From assembly GCF_003597395.2 (NCBI RefSeq), contig NC_133770.1, forward strand, positions 14,340,838 through 14,404,837: a stretch of 64,000 nucleotides of DNA, read 5' to 3'. Every line of letters begins with the position of its first letter. Within the stretch, counting starts at the first letter, position 1. The translations under genes and the position numbers were made by a program. A model generated the notes under the pieces. The model was not told the DNA's origin. It ran no database searches and was given only the letters and a program-made list of their open reading frames with translations. Of the stretch, positions 32,541 through 42,997 are shown piece by piece. The stretch is from Chelonoidis abingdonii (Eukaryota > Chordata > Testudines > Testudinidae).

Positions 32541-33289
32541 TGCAGTATGCAGGCATCTTTGCTGCCGGCTTTCTTGCACCCTGCTTCAGTCTGAGCACGG
32601 CTTGTCAATCACTCCTGTGTGGAATGCACATAGGAACCAGGACTTGAAGAAATAATGCAGGTTACTTACCTGTAACTGGAAGTTCTTTGATGTGTGGTCC
32701 CTATCTGTATTGCACTTCCCACCCTCTGTCCCCTCTGCTTCGGGCCCTGTTGGATTCGCAGTAAGAAGAGGAACTGGAGAGTCTTTGGCCTGTACTGCCT
32801 CTGATGCCCTTGGTCAGGACCATGAGGGGATCTATTACATATCTGCCAACCAACAGTAACTGCTTGTTAGACTTCCTGGACGCGGGTGCATGGCATGCAA
32901 GCATACCCATGTGTGGAGTACAGATAGGGGCCACACATCTCAGAGGACTTCCAGCTACAGGTAGGTAACTTCCACTTCAGTCCAGGCAGAAGCAATGAGA
33001 GAAGAAGCTGTGAGCACCTCAAGCATCTGCATTAGTCATGAGTTAAATTCCCCCCAGCACAATTCCCACGTACCCCACATGGGCAGCTGAGCTGCAATAT
33101 ACTAAGTTTGCGGAAGAGAAGCGACAAGAGAGAAACATCAGCTGGCTGGCTCCTGAAAGAACAGATTCCTGTGGCTGACTTACTGGGAATATCCTGGAAA
33201 TATCCTGAAAGTGGTGGCATGTTCTTCCAAACACAGCAGATACTTTCAGAATGTCCTAGCTCATTTGCGTGTCACTGCCCTGGCATAAA

Positions 33290-33800
33290 CTAACCTACCC
33301 AAGGGTTAACTAACCTACCCAAGGGTTAACTCGGACCCTTGCTCAGGAGTTGCCCCTACCACTCCTCCTCTCCACACACAAAACCCTCTCACCCAAGTTA
33401 GGTGGTTCTTTCAACCTGGGCTCGCTGGCCTTGGAGAAGCCATAGGCTAAGACAAACAAGGCTTTCAGTAGAGATGGTAACCTACCTACTCTGGAGTGAG
33501 TATGCAGGCTAAATCAAGTGCTGATAATCTTCCAGTGCCTTCCTGTAACCCCCACCCCTACTCTGCCATGTGTGTCCAGAGGACAGACAAGTTCTCCCAC
33601 AGTTCAATGGGAAAGAATCAGAGCAACTGCCATGCCAAGAACCGTGGGACGTGCCCCCAGAAATCTTAATGGCACACATACAGCACCAATGAGGAGACAC
33701 TAACTTCAGGAGGGAGTTTGGTCTCTCACACCTGGGCTAGGCTATGGTGGATGCTGATCCCCTGAGTTAATTCTGCCATAAAGACATACTCAAGGGCAGC
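33290..33800 (+). repeat. Dispersed repeat 'C', copy 1
   Basis: Collinear with 62600-63095 over about 450 bases: AACCCTCTCACCCAAGTTAGGTGG, GTGCCTTCCTGTAACCCC, GACAGACAAGTTCTCCCAC, GGGACGTGCCCCCAGAAATC, ACCTGGGCTAGGCTATGG and a CTGAGTTAATTCTGCCATAAA end. No coding potential. Family unknown to me by name. Confidence 0.65.
33292..33331. repeat. 20-bp perfect tandem duplication
   Basis: CTAACCTACCCAAGGGTTAA occurs twice back to back at the start of repeat 'C' copy 1. A small recent duplication. Confidence 0.9.
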
Positions 33801-34513
33801 AGGCATCACAGAGCCCTTATCTTCCTCTTCCCACCAGGAAAATAAGCTTGTCCCCACCTGACTTGGCTGAGTTAGCGCAACCCTACTTGAGTATTCCATG
33901 TGGCTTGGAAATGGGCAGAGGAGTGGGGAGTGGGTAGAGCCTTCCCCACCCCTCCCTACTCCTTTCCCCTCTCTTACACCTGCACAGGGACAGTCAGGCT
34001 GCATGTGGAGAGTATAGCTAGTGTGTATGGCTTACAAAGCATGCCAAAAACTCAACACAATGCAGCTGAAACCACAGAGTCTGGGCTGCTTTTGCATCAA
34101 TCCCACACAGCACCGTCTGGTTCACATGGCTGAAAACTCATCCCGATTACTTCAGAAGGTTCCCCAGCCTTGAGAAACCCAGCAAAGCTCTAGGACAGAG
34201 ATTCCACTGGGGGCTGACATGGATTCACTTGTTCAGCAGCAGAGCAACACCATGGGGGATCCAGGTCTCTTGCCAGTTGGCTGGCATGGACTGGAAATAC
34301 TGCAGTCATTCAGCCCTAAGGGAGGGAGTATTTTGCTTCAGCCTCTAGATACACCCTCTAGCTAAAACCCTGTTGACAGGCTATGGAGGGAGCTTCTGTA
34401 ACAAATACATGTGGTATGGGCAAGAGACCCAATTACTGTCCTAGCCATCACTCTTACTGCTAGGGAGTAGACCACAGGTCTCTCATCTCCATGAACCTGG
34501 GACTGTACCAATA
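33801..34513. other. No recognised feature
   Basis: Unassigned sequence. Confidence 0.4.
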
Positions 34514-34521
34514 TGCTAAAG

Positions 34522-34817
34522 CAGCAGTTCCCAACCAGGAGTCTGGGGCCCCATGGGGGACCGCGAGAAGGTTTCAGGAGGTCCTTTGAGCAGGGTCAGA
34601 CTTAGACTTGCTGAGGCCCAGGGCAGAAATCTGAAGCCCTGCTGTGTGGGGCAGAAGCCCAGGGCCTGGAGCCCCACCACCTGGGGTGGAAGCCGAAGCC
34701 TGAGCGTCTTGGCTTTTATATGCAGAAAAACAGTTGTTGCGGCACAGCTGGGCTGTGGAGTTTTTATAGCATGTGGGGGTGGGAGGGGCTCAGAAAGATA
34801 AAGGTTGAGAACCCCTG
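34522..34817. mobile_element. Non-autonomous hAT, 296 bp
   Basis: Starts CAGCAGTTCCCAACC and ends GGTTGAGAACCCCTG. TGCTAAAG is repeated exactly at 34514-34521 and 34818-34825 as an 8-bp TSD. No transposase. Close in end sequence to the hAT/Charlie-type CAGNGGTTCCCAA consensus. Confidence 0.93.
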
Positions 34818-34840
34818 TGCTAAAGAACTTTTTAATACCA

Positions 34841-35019
34841 CGTATCAAGAGTGGTAGCCGTGTTAATCTGTATCCACAAAAACACCGAGGAGTCTGGTGG
34901 CACCTTAAAGAATAACAGATTTATATGGGCATAAGCTTCTGTGGGTAAAAACCCACATCGTCAGCCAGTGGCACCTTAAATCTGTTAGTCTTTAAGGTCC
35001 CACCAGACTCCTCATTGTC
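34841..35019. mobile_element. PLE-type fold-back insertion, second family
   Basis: GAGTGGTAGCCGTGTTAATC begins the element. Arms 34887-34922 and 34978-35013 are inverted with two mismatches in 36. The loop holds GTGGGTAAAAACCCAC. TTTAATACCA occurs at 34831-34840 and 35020-35029, a 10-bp TSD. It sits 23 bases from the hAT at 34522-34817. The ends differ from those at 30.8 and 41.9 kb but share TCTGTTAGTCTTTAAGGT versus GTCTGTTAGTCTATAAGGT. Confidence 0.75.
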
Positions 35020-35029
35020 TTTAATACCA

Positions 35030-36242
35030 GTGATACTCAGATTGTGGCTTTCAAGCTGCAAGTGGCTTTTTAAAGTGTCTTCTGTGGCTCTTTGCAGCAC
35101 GTGATATTAAAACATTATGTGATTTAATTACTAACCAATCTAAGTTATTAATCAATCAGGATGCTTTGTTTTTACTATGTTATTAACCAATTGTAGTTGA
35201 TAAACTAATACTTGGTCAGTCATTTTGCTGGGATGATAATTATATACACACACTTTATATTTCCCATCAGACTGTTTAATATGACTATATAGTAGTATAG
35301 TAAATGAAACAATGAAATCTTTCAGGTAATGCTGATCTCTAGTTTGGCTCCTAAACCACTGATGTCTGGGTATCACTGCTTTTAACTAATACTATAGTAG
35401 GCCCTGTAGCCTCTTTTTAGGACAGCCACTAGGGGACAGTGTTACTCACTTACGCACACAAAGCCAATGCATTTCACTGCAGGCAGCCCATAGTAGGAAA
35501 AGAAAAATTCTTAGATTCTGGCTTTTAGATGGCAGGGTTTTAGAAAGGGGGATTAAAAACCAGAGGGAATGAGGGGGGGATCCTCCAGATTTACTAATTT
35601 GTTATTAAAAAATACCTTAATTGATTTGAACTGAGCAAAACAATTGCCCTGATGCCATTTACAGATTCAGATCTCTGCCTAGCTTTCTCCAGGGAGACCA
35701 ATCTTGGAGTGAATTTGGAGTGAGTTCTGAAAAGAATGCTGAGCTACAGACTTTGAGTCTGTGAGTTCAGCAGGACTTAGCACTGTGCATGCACAGAAAA
35801 GACACCAAGGTCAGGGTTTTTCCAATCCTGGGCCATCTCTTGGGCATCTCCCTGGGTGCCAAACACTGTACTGAGTGACCAGGAGGTGTTATCCCCATGG
35901 CTTTATCTGAACTGTATGCTAAAACACACAGGGGTGAAAGTCTCTCCTGAAAGCCGGTACACCAGAAAAGATCTTGCGCAGTTAGTATGGTTGCAGTGGA
36001 GATGAGCAGGAGTGGGTTAATGGGAACCTCTTCTTAAAATTATTCTATACAGGTTCTTACACCATGCTCATCACCCTGGTATTGGAGTGTCTTCCAGCAG
36101 TGCATTAAGCAATGGGGCTAACGTTTGTTACTTGTGGTTCAGTCTTGCTCTTCCTCTTCCCAAGAGAAGAATTGTATGTGCAGTGTAGTGCCTTCTTTCA
36201 GTAGGGTTTTGGGGGTTATTTTTACATGTGCTCTCTGTGTGC
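35030..36242. other. No recognised feature
   Basis: About 1.2 kb unassigned. Confidence 0.4.
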
Positions 36243-37755
36243 GTTAGAGAAAGCAGGTCAAAGGGGAGGCTAATATGAGGGGGAAAGGAGTCCAGGACAG
36301 CTGGCTGTATTTTAAAGAAGCCTTATTGAGGGCACAGGAACAAACCATCCCCATGTACAGAAAGAATAGCAAATATGACAGGCGACCACCTTGGCTTAGC
36401 AGTGAAATTTTCAGTGAACTGAAACACAAAAAGGAAGCTTACAAGAAGTGGATACTTGGGCAGATGACTAGGGAGAAGTATAAAAATATTGTTCGGGCCT
36501 GCAGGGTGTAATCAGGAAGGCCAAAACACAACTGGAGTTGCAGCAAGCAAGGAATGTGAAGGGTAACAAAAAGGGTTTCTACAGGTATGTTAGCAATAAG
36601 AAAGTGGTCAGGGAAAGTGTGGAATCCTTACTGAATGGAGGAGGCAACCTAGTGACAGATGGTGTGGAAAAAGCTGAAGTACTCAATGCTTTTTTTGCCT
36701 CGGTCTTCACAGACAAGGTCAGCTCCCAAACTGCTGCACTGGGAAGGACAGTATGGGGAGGAGGTGAGCAGCCCTCAGTGGTGAAAGAACAAGTTAAGGA
36801 CTATTTAGAAAAGCTAGACATACACAAATCCATGAGGCCAGATGTAAGGCATCCGAGAGTGCTGAGGGATTTGGCTGATGTGATTGCAGAGTCATTGGCC
36901 ATTATGTTTGAAAACTCATGGCGATCAGGGGAGGTCAAGGACAACTGGAAAGAGGGAAATATAGTGCCCATCTTTAAAAAAGGGAAGAAGGAGAATCCGG
37001 GGAACTACAAACCGGTCAGCCTCACCTCAGTACCTGGAAAAATCAGGGAATCCATTTTGAAGCACTTGGAGGAGAGGAAGGTGATCAGGAACCTGGGGAT
37101 TACAGTGAACGAGATGCTGGATATGAATCAGTGTGCCCTTGTTGCCAAGAAGGTTAATGGCATATTGGGCTGCATTAGTAGAAGCATTGCCAGCAGATGA
37201 ATGGAATTAATTATTCCCCTCTATTCTGCATTGGTGAGGCCACAGCTGGAGTATTGCATCCAGTTTTGGGTCCTCCACTACAGAAAGTGGATGATTGGAG
37301 AGAGTCTAGCAGAGGGCAATGAAAATGATTAGGGTGTTGGGGCACACAACTTATGAGGAGAGGCTGAGGGAACTGGGCTTACTTAGTCCGCAGAAGAGAA
37401 GAGTGAGGGGGTATTTGATAGCAGCCTTCAACTACCTGAAGGGGGGTTCCAAAGAGGATGAAGTTAGGCTGTTCTCAGTGGTGGAAGATGACTGAACAAG
37501 GAGCAATGGTCTCAAGTTGCAGTGGGGGAGGTCTAGGTTGGATATTAGGAGAAACTATTTCACTAGGAGGGTGGTGACGCACTGGAATGGGTTACCTAGA
37601 GAAGTGGTGGAATCTCCATCTTAGAGGTGTTTACGGTCAGGCTTGACAAAGCCCTGTCTGGGATGATTTAGTTGGGAATTAGTCCTGCTCTGAGCAGGGG
37701 GTTGGACTAGATGACCTCCTGAGGTCCCTTCCAACCCTGATATTCTATGATTCTA
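36243..37755 (+). mobile_element. CR1 LINE with internal in-frame deletion of the RT core
   Basis: CR1 copy from the inter-domain region to the true 3' end (GGACTAGATGACCTCCTGAG, then TATTCTATGATTCT). 36275-36511 encodes the segment with NSKYDRRPPWLSSEIF. 36538-37200 continues to [33 protein letters not shown] and then jumps to [20 protein letters not shown]. The reverse transcriptase palm (motifs A, B and C) is missing. The frame is kept across the junction. 37201 onward is the usual tail with stops. Confidence 0.9.
36538..37200 (+). pseudogene. CR1 ORF2 remnant, fused across a deletion
   Basis: 220 codons with one deletion joint near codon for EERKVIRN / LGITVNEM (about 37086-37095). The missing part should hold DFSKAFD and FADD. 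The joint lies in GTGATCAGGAACCTGGGG, where left and right parents would share an AGGA-C stretch, suggesting microhomology-mediated loss. Not functional. Confidence 0.8.
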
Positions 37756-37851
37756 AGTGCTCCTTGCATTTGGAGTGCAAGGTGGTGAGGTTTGTGATGG
37801 TCCATAGTTCAGTGAAACTCCACTTCCTCCCTCAGAGGCGGAGATAACCTC

Positions 37852-38023
37852 CAGGACCAGGTCTGGGCATTCCAAGCATGTGCTTGGGGCAGCACTTTTC
37901 AAGGGCGGCATTTTGGCCCTTTGTAGTCTTTTTTTTTTTTTTTTTTGCTTCAGTGGTGGCACTCTGGCTTTTTTTTTTTTTTTTTTTTCGCTTGGAGTGG
38001 CAAAAAACCTGGAGCTGGCCCTG
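37852..38023. mobile_element. Non-autonomous hAT, 172 bp, with poly-T tracts
   Basis: Starts CAGGACCAGGTCTGGGCATT and ends CCTGGAGCTGGCCCTG. ATAACCTC is repeated exactly at 37844-37851 and 38024-38031 as TSD. A shorter member of the family at 18040 and 26107. Two T runs (about 37928-37946 and 37971-37988) have expanded inside it. Confidence 0.9.
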
Positions 38024-38031
38024 ATAACCTC

Positions 38032-39962
38032 CTAGCTCTCCATTGCTTTTGATCTTCTCCTCCTCTGGAGATGGCAAATCAATAAGGCTCATAAAAATAC
38101 TTCTGCGTACCAAATATGTTTCCTTTGTGGGATTCACCTAGGGCTTATGTCATGAGAAAATCAGGATGTGCTAGAGGTGGCTGTCGATTTCTTGAGGAAG
38201 CAGGGAGTGTTTGGTTCCATTTAACAAGTATGTCAACAACACAATGAAGGAAACCAATCAGATTGAATATCTCACTCAGAGAACCCTTAAACTCTGTCTA
38301 GCTCCATGTTTCTCTCTAGCCAACCTACTGTTAGATACTCAGAGCCCACAAGGTGGACCTGTGCCATAACATCCATGACGACTCATGTTAACAAGCTTGA
38401 GGTTAAACAAGACATTGCATTCAGTAGGGACAAATCACGTTTAACAGCTGTTGTGGTAAAGCCAATGGTTCTAGTAGGGTTTAACCACAGCCAGCGGACA
38501 TGATACACAACTTAAACCTGTCTCTGCAGACTTCAGGGTCATGTTTTACACAGGTTAGTTAACATGGTTCCTGAAGGTCACGTTTTACCATTGATAATAT
38601 TTAGGAAGGGATTTCCAAACAGTGTTCCCAGTTGAACAACGGCCTACAGCCTGACCTAACCTCGTGGGTGACAGGAGCTGAACGCTGTGCTACAGTATCC
38701 ATACATGCTACAATTTTTCAAGAAATGTCTCCTCTCACCTCAGTTTCTCTTTTGGGACAGTGGTTTGTTTAAGCAGGAAAGCAAATGAATAGATTCCCCA
38801 GTCCCACCGCCTTCCTTGTGCCACATATGACTAGAGTGCAAGTGTTTTATCACAAGCCACGTGGAGAGGGAGATTTAGGCAGGAGACCCTGGTTAAAATA
38901 TCCAGAGCCCATGCGAGAAAGAGACATTAGAGGAATCCTTTTAAAAAAGTGACCTGTGACCAGAAATTGTCCAAAAAAATTAAACTGTGAGTTGTGAGAT
39001 TTTTTTTTTTTAAATGGAGAACTCTAATTTCGGTGAACAGCCCTAACAGGTATTTTGACTTGTAGATCCAGAGGCTCTGAGGTCAGTCCCTGCAGGTGAC
39101 CTGACCAGGTGCCTTATTACACTTGTATGTATGTGGTGTACAATGATGATGATTTTCCAGATACAGACAATGAAATGCTTCCAAACCCCATGGTACCATG
39201 TCAAGAATTCCTCTCTCATCCACCCAACAGTTTGTCTTACCCACACGGCCACCCCCTGTGTCTGGGGAAACGCACTCCCACCCGCTATTCTTCTTGCCCA
39301 GCTGCATGTTTAAGTCCCTGCCCTTGTCTGGAGCTCAATAGCTCAGCCACATATATCTTTAAAACAAAAGGAGTTCTGTGGCTGTGCTGACTTCCGGGTG
39401 TGTGACTAATAGATCACCTGGAACTGAAGCCTGGGACATTTTGTAACTCCTGTGGCAGAGAAGGCTACAGATCATTCCAGATGAATGGAGCCCTAAGTAG
39501 TTAAAGTTCCAATGAATTAATCAAGCTGTTCTCTGCTGTGTACATCATTTAAATCACCAAAGCACTCCTACTGGAATCAATCGGTGGCGTTCTATTTTCA
39601 TGGCAGGGAGCCTTTGTGCAGCATCATAGAGCTTTCCCGCAGCCTCTCATCCAAACCTAGGATGCAGCTAGGAATTTTGAGTTGAGACACATACAGGTTG
39701 TCTGAGCTGCTGCTGCATTCCCTTCCCTGGAGCACTTGTAATGAGCTCCCAAAGTAGGCATCCCATTTCCACATTGTGAATGCAGCCCAGCCAGTGCAGT
39801 TAAATAGAGAAGTAATAGCATCTTAGCAAAAAGCTGGATGAAGAGCCAACCCTCCCCCACCCCCACCCCCACCAGTCTCTATATGAGATATTGCCACTAG
39901 AAAGCGGAGGTGATGCTTGTGGGCCTTTATCTGCCTACACCTCGGAGCAAGGACACAAACTA
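38032..39962. other. No recognised feature
   Basis: About 1.9 kb unassigned. Frames at 39109-39390 overlap on both strands and carry no motif. CCCCCACCCCCACCCCCACC at 39855-39872 is simple sequence. Confidence 0.4.
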
Positions 39963-40055
39963 TGGGCCTGATTCTTCTCTCCCTTGTAAATCAGGAGTAA
40001 CCCCACCAAAGTTAACAGAATTACACCAGTGCATGCAAAAGGAAAGTCAAGCCCA
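39963..40055. mobile_element. Palindromic MITE
   Basis: TATGGGCCTGATTCTTCTC opens and ATTACACCAGTGCATGC lies in the right half, with AAAGTTAACAG in the middle. Common turtle MITE-type sequence. Confidence 0.5.
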
Positions 40056-40201
40056 CCAACAGAAATAAAGGTACAATGTATGTATTTTGTATGTAATGCC
40101 TGCCTAGGAAGGAGCACTGTGGGAAGGGCTCTACGGATCACAAGCTAAATATGAGTCAACAGTGTAACACTGTTGCAAAAAAAGCAAACATCATTCTGGG
40201 A

Positions 40202-40325
40202 TAGAGTGACCAGATGTCCCAATTTTATAGGGACAGTCTCGATTTTTGGGTCTTTTTCTTATATTGGCTCCTATTACCCACCACCCCCTGTACCTATTTT
40301 TCACACTTGCTGTCTGGTCGCTCTA
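40202..40325. mobile_element. Short hAT, 124 bp (TAGGGTGACCAGAT family)
   Basis: Starts TAGAGTGACCAGATGTCC, ends TGTCTGGTCGCTCTA. Flanks TTCTGGGA (40194-40201) and TTCTGGGG (40326-40333) match seven of eight. Same length as 50698-50821. Confidence 0.88.
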
Positions 40326-40525
40326 TTCTGGGGTGTATTAGCAGTAGTGTTGTAAGCAAGACACGAGAAGTCATTCTTCCACTCTGCTCTGCGCTGATTA
40401 AGCCTCAGCTGGAGTATTGTCTCCAGTTCTGGGTGCCACATTTCAGGAAAGATGTGGACAAATTGGAAAAAGTCCAGAGAAGAGCAACAAAAATGATTAA
40501 AGGCCTAGAAAACATGACCTATGAG

Positions 40526-40970
40526 CAGGGGTGAAAGTGAAATTGAAAACTTTCCAGTACAGGGGCCGGCACCAGCCCCCCTGGAAGAGGCAGGGTCTCA
40601 GGAAGAAGGGGCAGGGACTGGGGTCAGCATCCCCCAGCCAGCCCATCTGTGCTGCCTGGCCCACGCTGCCCAGGGCTCCAGTGGCGATTTAAAGGGCCCA
40701 GGGCTCCAGCCACTGCTACTGCAGCAGCAGCCGGAGCCCCAAGCCCTCTTAAATCACTAGCCCCAGGGCAGCTGCTCCCTTTGTCTCCCTCCACATTGGC
40801 ATCCTGGTGGGGGCAAAAGAGGCAGTGACAATAAAGTGCTGCCGCGGCAGCGCTTTAAGCAGGGTCCTTTGCCACGGCAGCACTTTAAAGTAAGGCAGTA
40901 GGGGCCGGTACTGGGGACTACTTTTTACCGGAATGCCGTACCGGCCCCTACCACCTTACTTTCCCCCCTG
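40526..40970. mobile_element. Non-autonomous hAT, 445 bp
   Basis: Starts CAGGGGTGAAAGTGA, ends TTACTTTCCCCCCTG. CCTATGAG is repeated exactly at 40518-40525 and 40971-40978. The interior has GGCCGGTAC/ GTACCGGCCCC inverted pairs. Related ends occur at 61177-62245. Confidence 0.92.
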
Positions 40971-41197
40971 CCTATGAGGGAAGATTGAAAAAATTGGGTT
41001 TGTTTAGTCTGGAGAAGGGCAGACTGAGAGGGGACAGGATAACTGTTTTCAAGTACATAAAAGGTTGTTACAAAGAGGGAGAAAAATTGTTCTCCGTAAC
41101 CTCTGAGGACAGGACACGAAGCAATGGGCTTAAATTGCAGCAAGGGTGGTTTAGGTTGGACATTAGGAAAAACTTCCCAACTGTCAGAGTGGTTAAG

Positions 41198-41545
41198 CAT
41201 AGGCACCGACTCTGTGGGTACTCCGGGGCTGGAGCACCCCCAGGGAAAAATGGCGGGTGCTGAGCACCCACCAGTAGCACCCCTATCAACACCTCTCCCT
41301 CCCCGCAGTACCTCCTGCCTGCCAGCAGGCCCCACCAATCAGTGCCTCTCCTTCCCTCCCAGTGCCCACCTCCTACTATGGATCAGCTGTTTGGTGGCAT
41401 GTGGAGGCACTGTGGGGGAGGGGAGAGAAACGAGGGCAGGGAAGAGGCAGGGTCAGACATTAGGGGAATGGGTGAAATGGGGGCTGGGCCTGGGCAGAGC
41501 CAGGTGGGAAGCATCCCCCAGCAGATTAGAAACTTGGTGCCTATG
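41198..41545. mobile_element. Non-autonomous hAT, 348 bp (CATAGGCACC family)
   Basis: Starts CATAGGCACCGAC, ends ACTTGGTGCCTATG. Flanks TGGTTAAG (41190-41197) and TGGTTGAG (41546-41553) match seven of eight. A second member is at 61490-61891; both contain a GCTGGAGCACCC-type block near one end. Confidence 0.88.
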
Positions 41546-41855
41546 TGGTTGAGCACTGGAATAAATTGTCTAGGGAGGTTGTGGAATCTCCATCATTGGG
41601 GATTTTTAAGAGGAGGTTGGGCAAACACCTGTCAGGGATGGTCTAGATAATACTTAGTTCTGCCTTGAGTGCAGGGGACTGGACTAGATGACCTCTCGAG
41701 GTCCCTTCCAGTTCTATGATAACGTTGGCCCTGCCCAAGGGATGAGATGGTTCATCTATTTCATCCATCCTGGGCTTCTGGTTTTCCCCTTCTTCCTAGC
41801 CCTGCCCCTTTCCATCCCTTTTCTAGCTTAAGCTGGAGCTGCTACCTGAGGGGAA

Positions 41856-42040
41856 AGCAACAAAGAGTCCTGTGGCACCTTATAGACTAACAGACGTTTT
41901 GGAGCATGATGCATCCAATGAAGTGGGTATTCACCCACGAAAGCTCATGCTCCAAAACGTCTGTTAGTCTATAAGGTGCCACAGGACTCTTTGTTGCTTT
42001 TACAGATCCAGACTAACACGGCTACCCCTCTGATACTTGA
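41856..42040. mobile_element. PLE-derived fold-back insertion with 56-bp perfect arms
   Basis: Arms 41854-41909 and 41945-42000 are exact reverse complements over 56 bp, with a 35-base spacer that includes GTGGGTATTCACCCAC. The tail (CAGATCCAGACTAACACGGC, TACCCCTCTGATAC) is the same as at 30.8 kb. TACCTGAGGGGAA is repeated at 41843-41855 and 42041-42053 as a 13-bp TSD. Compared with 30.8 kb, the left arm lacks the stretch through GCTTTCGTGGGTG. Confidence 0.85.
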
Positions 42041-42053
42041 TACCTGAGGGGAA

Positions 42054-42996
42054 GTGCTCATTAATATGGATGAGGATTTGTCTCTTCCCCAGGAGGAATA
42101 TCATTGTCCCAATACTGTCTCTTCAAGCCTTTGGGAACTGGAAATGTGCAAGCTGTACCCAACAGCAGATCTTCCCCGCTATGTTTAATAGACAAGCAAC
42201 AAGCTTCATGTTAATATTGACCTTCTCCTAATAATTTCAAATTATGAGTCAATAAAGTGTCCCTTAAAGTAGCCAGTTGGCACTTAGATACCTGGAGGAG
42301 AGGCACTTCAGAATCCCCTAAGAAAGAGGTTTCACAGTTTGACCTGCTTGGCAGGAGAAGACACCTTTCAAGAAGTCAGCTAAGTGAACCTGCAATGGAA
42401 ATCATACAAGGCACATCTATATGCACGATCCAAAGGTGTTCTTCAAGGTGACACAAGCTTCACTAGAAAGAGGTTTTAAATCTTTAATAGAAAAGTGCCC
42501 TTTGTCCCCTAATACAGGTACTGTAAAAGGCTTTAAATAATAGCTGCTCATGTGGCCCTGAAAGAGGTCACTGTGTGGCTGAACTCGATAAATCTGGGCA
42601 TTTGCTGAATTGACTTTGCCAAGAAGCATGCTACAGCTGAAAAATGAGAGCTGCAGGGGCAAGGTATATGGGGCTTGCAGAAGCAGCCACCATGCTGTTC
42701 TGCTGAGTGCTTTGTTCCTCATTAAGAGGCTGATCTGTAGCCTGTTGAAGTCAAGGGAAAGCTTTCAGCTGACTTTGAGAGGCACTTGGATCAGGCCCAA
42801 AGCCACTCAAAGGGGCCTGATTAAAAAAAATTATAATAATATATGGGAGAGAAGGAAAAAGTGGTTTGAGTTATGTAAGAGCAGAGAAACTCTTGCTCAA
42901 AGCTCAAACCAAAGCTGATTCCCATGTGCCACTAGCTTTTACTGGTTTTGTCTGATGCTGGTGAGTGGTTTTTGGCTCTTGCATGTGTCTCAGGCG
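42054..42996. other. Mostly unassigned; weak MITE near 42720-42810
   Basis: GCTGATCTGTAGCCTGTTGAAGTC and CACTTGGATCAGGCCC form a weak palindrome at 42727-42802 with the GTTGAAGTCAAGGG centre motif. The rest is unrecognised. Confidence 0.4.
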
Positions 42997-42997
42997 C

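Larger units (their letters stand above)
30735..32975 (+). mobile_element. DIRS retrotransposon copy 2, RT and recombinase region
   Basis: A 5'-truncated DIRS element. In order: reverse transcriptase (30758-31320, split by an insertion), a decayed middle (31320-31780), the tyrosine recombinase region (about 31850-32540) and a noncoding right end. The right end contains an inverted pair at 32661-32715 and 32911-32969 (GTTACTTACCTGTA versus TACAGGTAGGTAAC). The inner part of the second arm is the reverse complement of the left end of DIRS copy 1. This is the inverted terminal organisation expected of DIRS elements. Confidence 0.8.
40130..41720 (+). mobile_element. CR1 3' end carrying three hAT insertions
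   Basis: CR1 pieces at 40130-40201, 40326-40525, 40971-41197 and 41546-41720 join into one collinear CR1 3' region. They read AKKANIILG, then CISSSVVSKTREVILPLCSA, LEYCLQFWVPHFRKDVDKLE, MTYEQ, then GRLRGDRITVFKYIKGCY and the tail ending GGACTAGATGACCTC and GTTCTATGAT. Three separate hAT elements interrupt it with their own TSDs. CR1 must therefore predate all three. Confidence 0.85.

Noticed and set aside
33292..33331. Start of a CRISPR-like array
   Set aside because: Only two adjacent identical 20-mers with no spacers, in a vertebrate genome.
41124..41552. 142-codon frame and neighbours
   Set aside because: Runs from CR1 into a hAT; the first part is CR1 in the wrong context and the second is non-coding.
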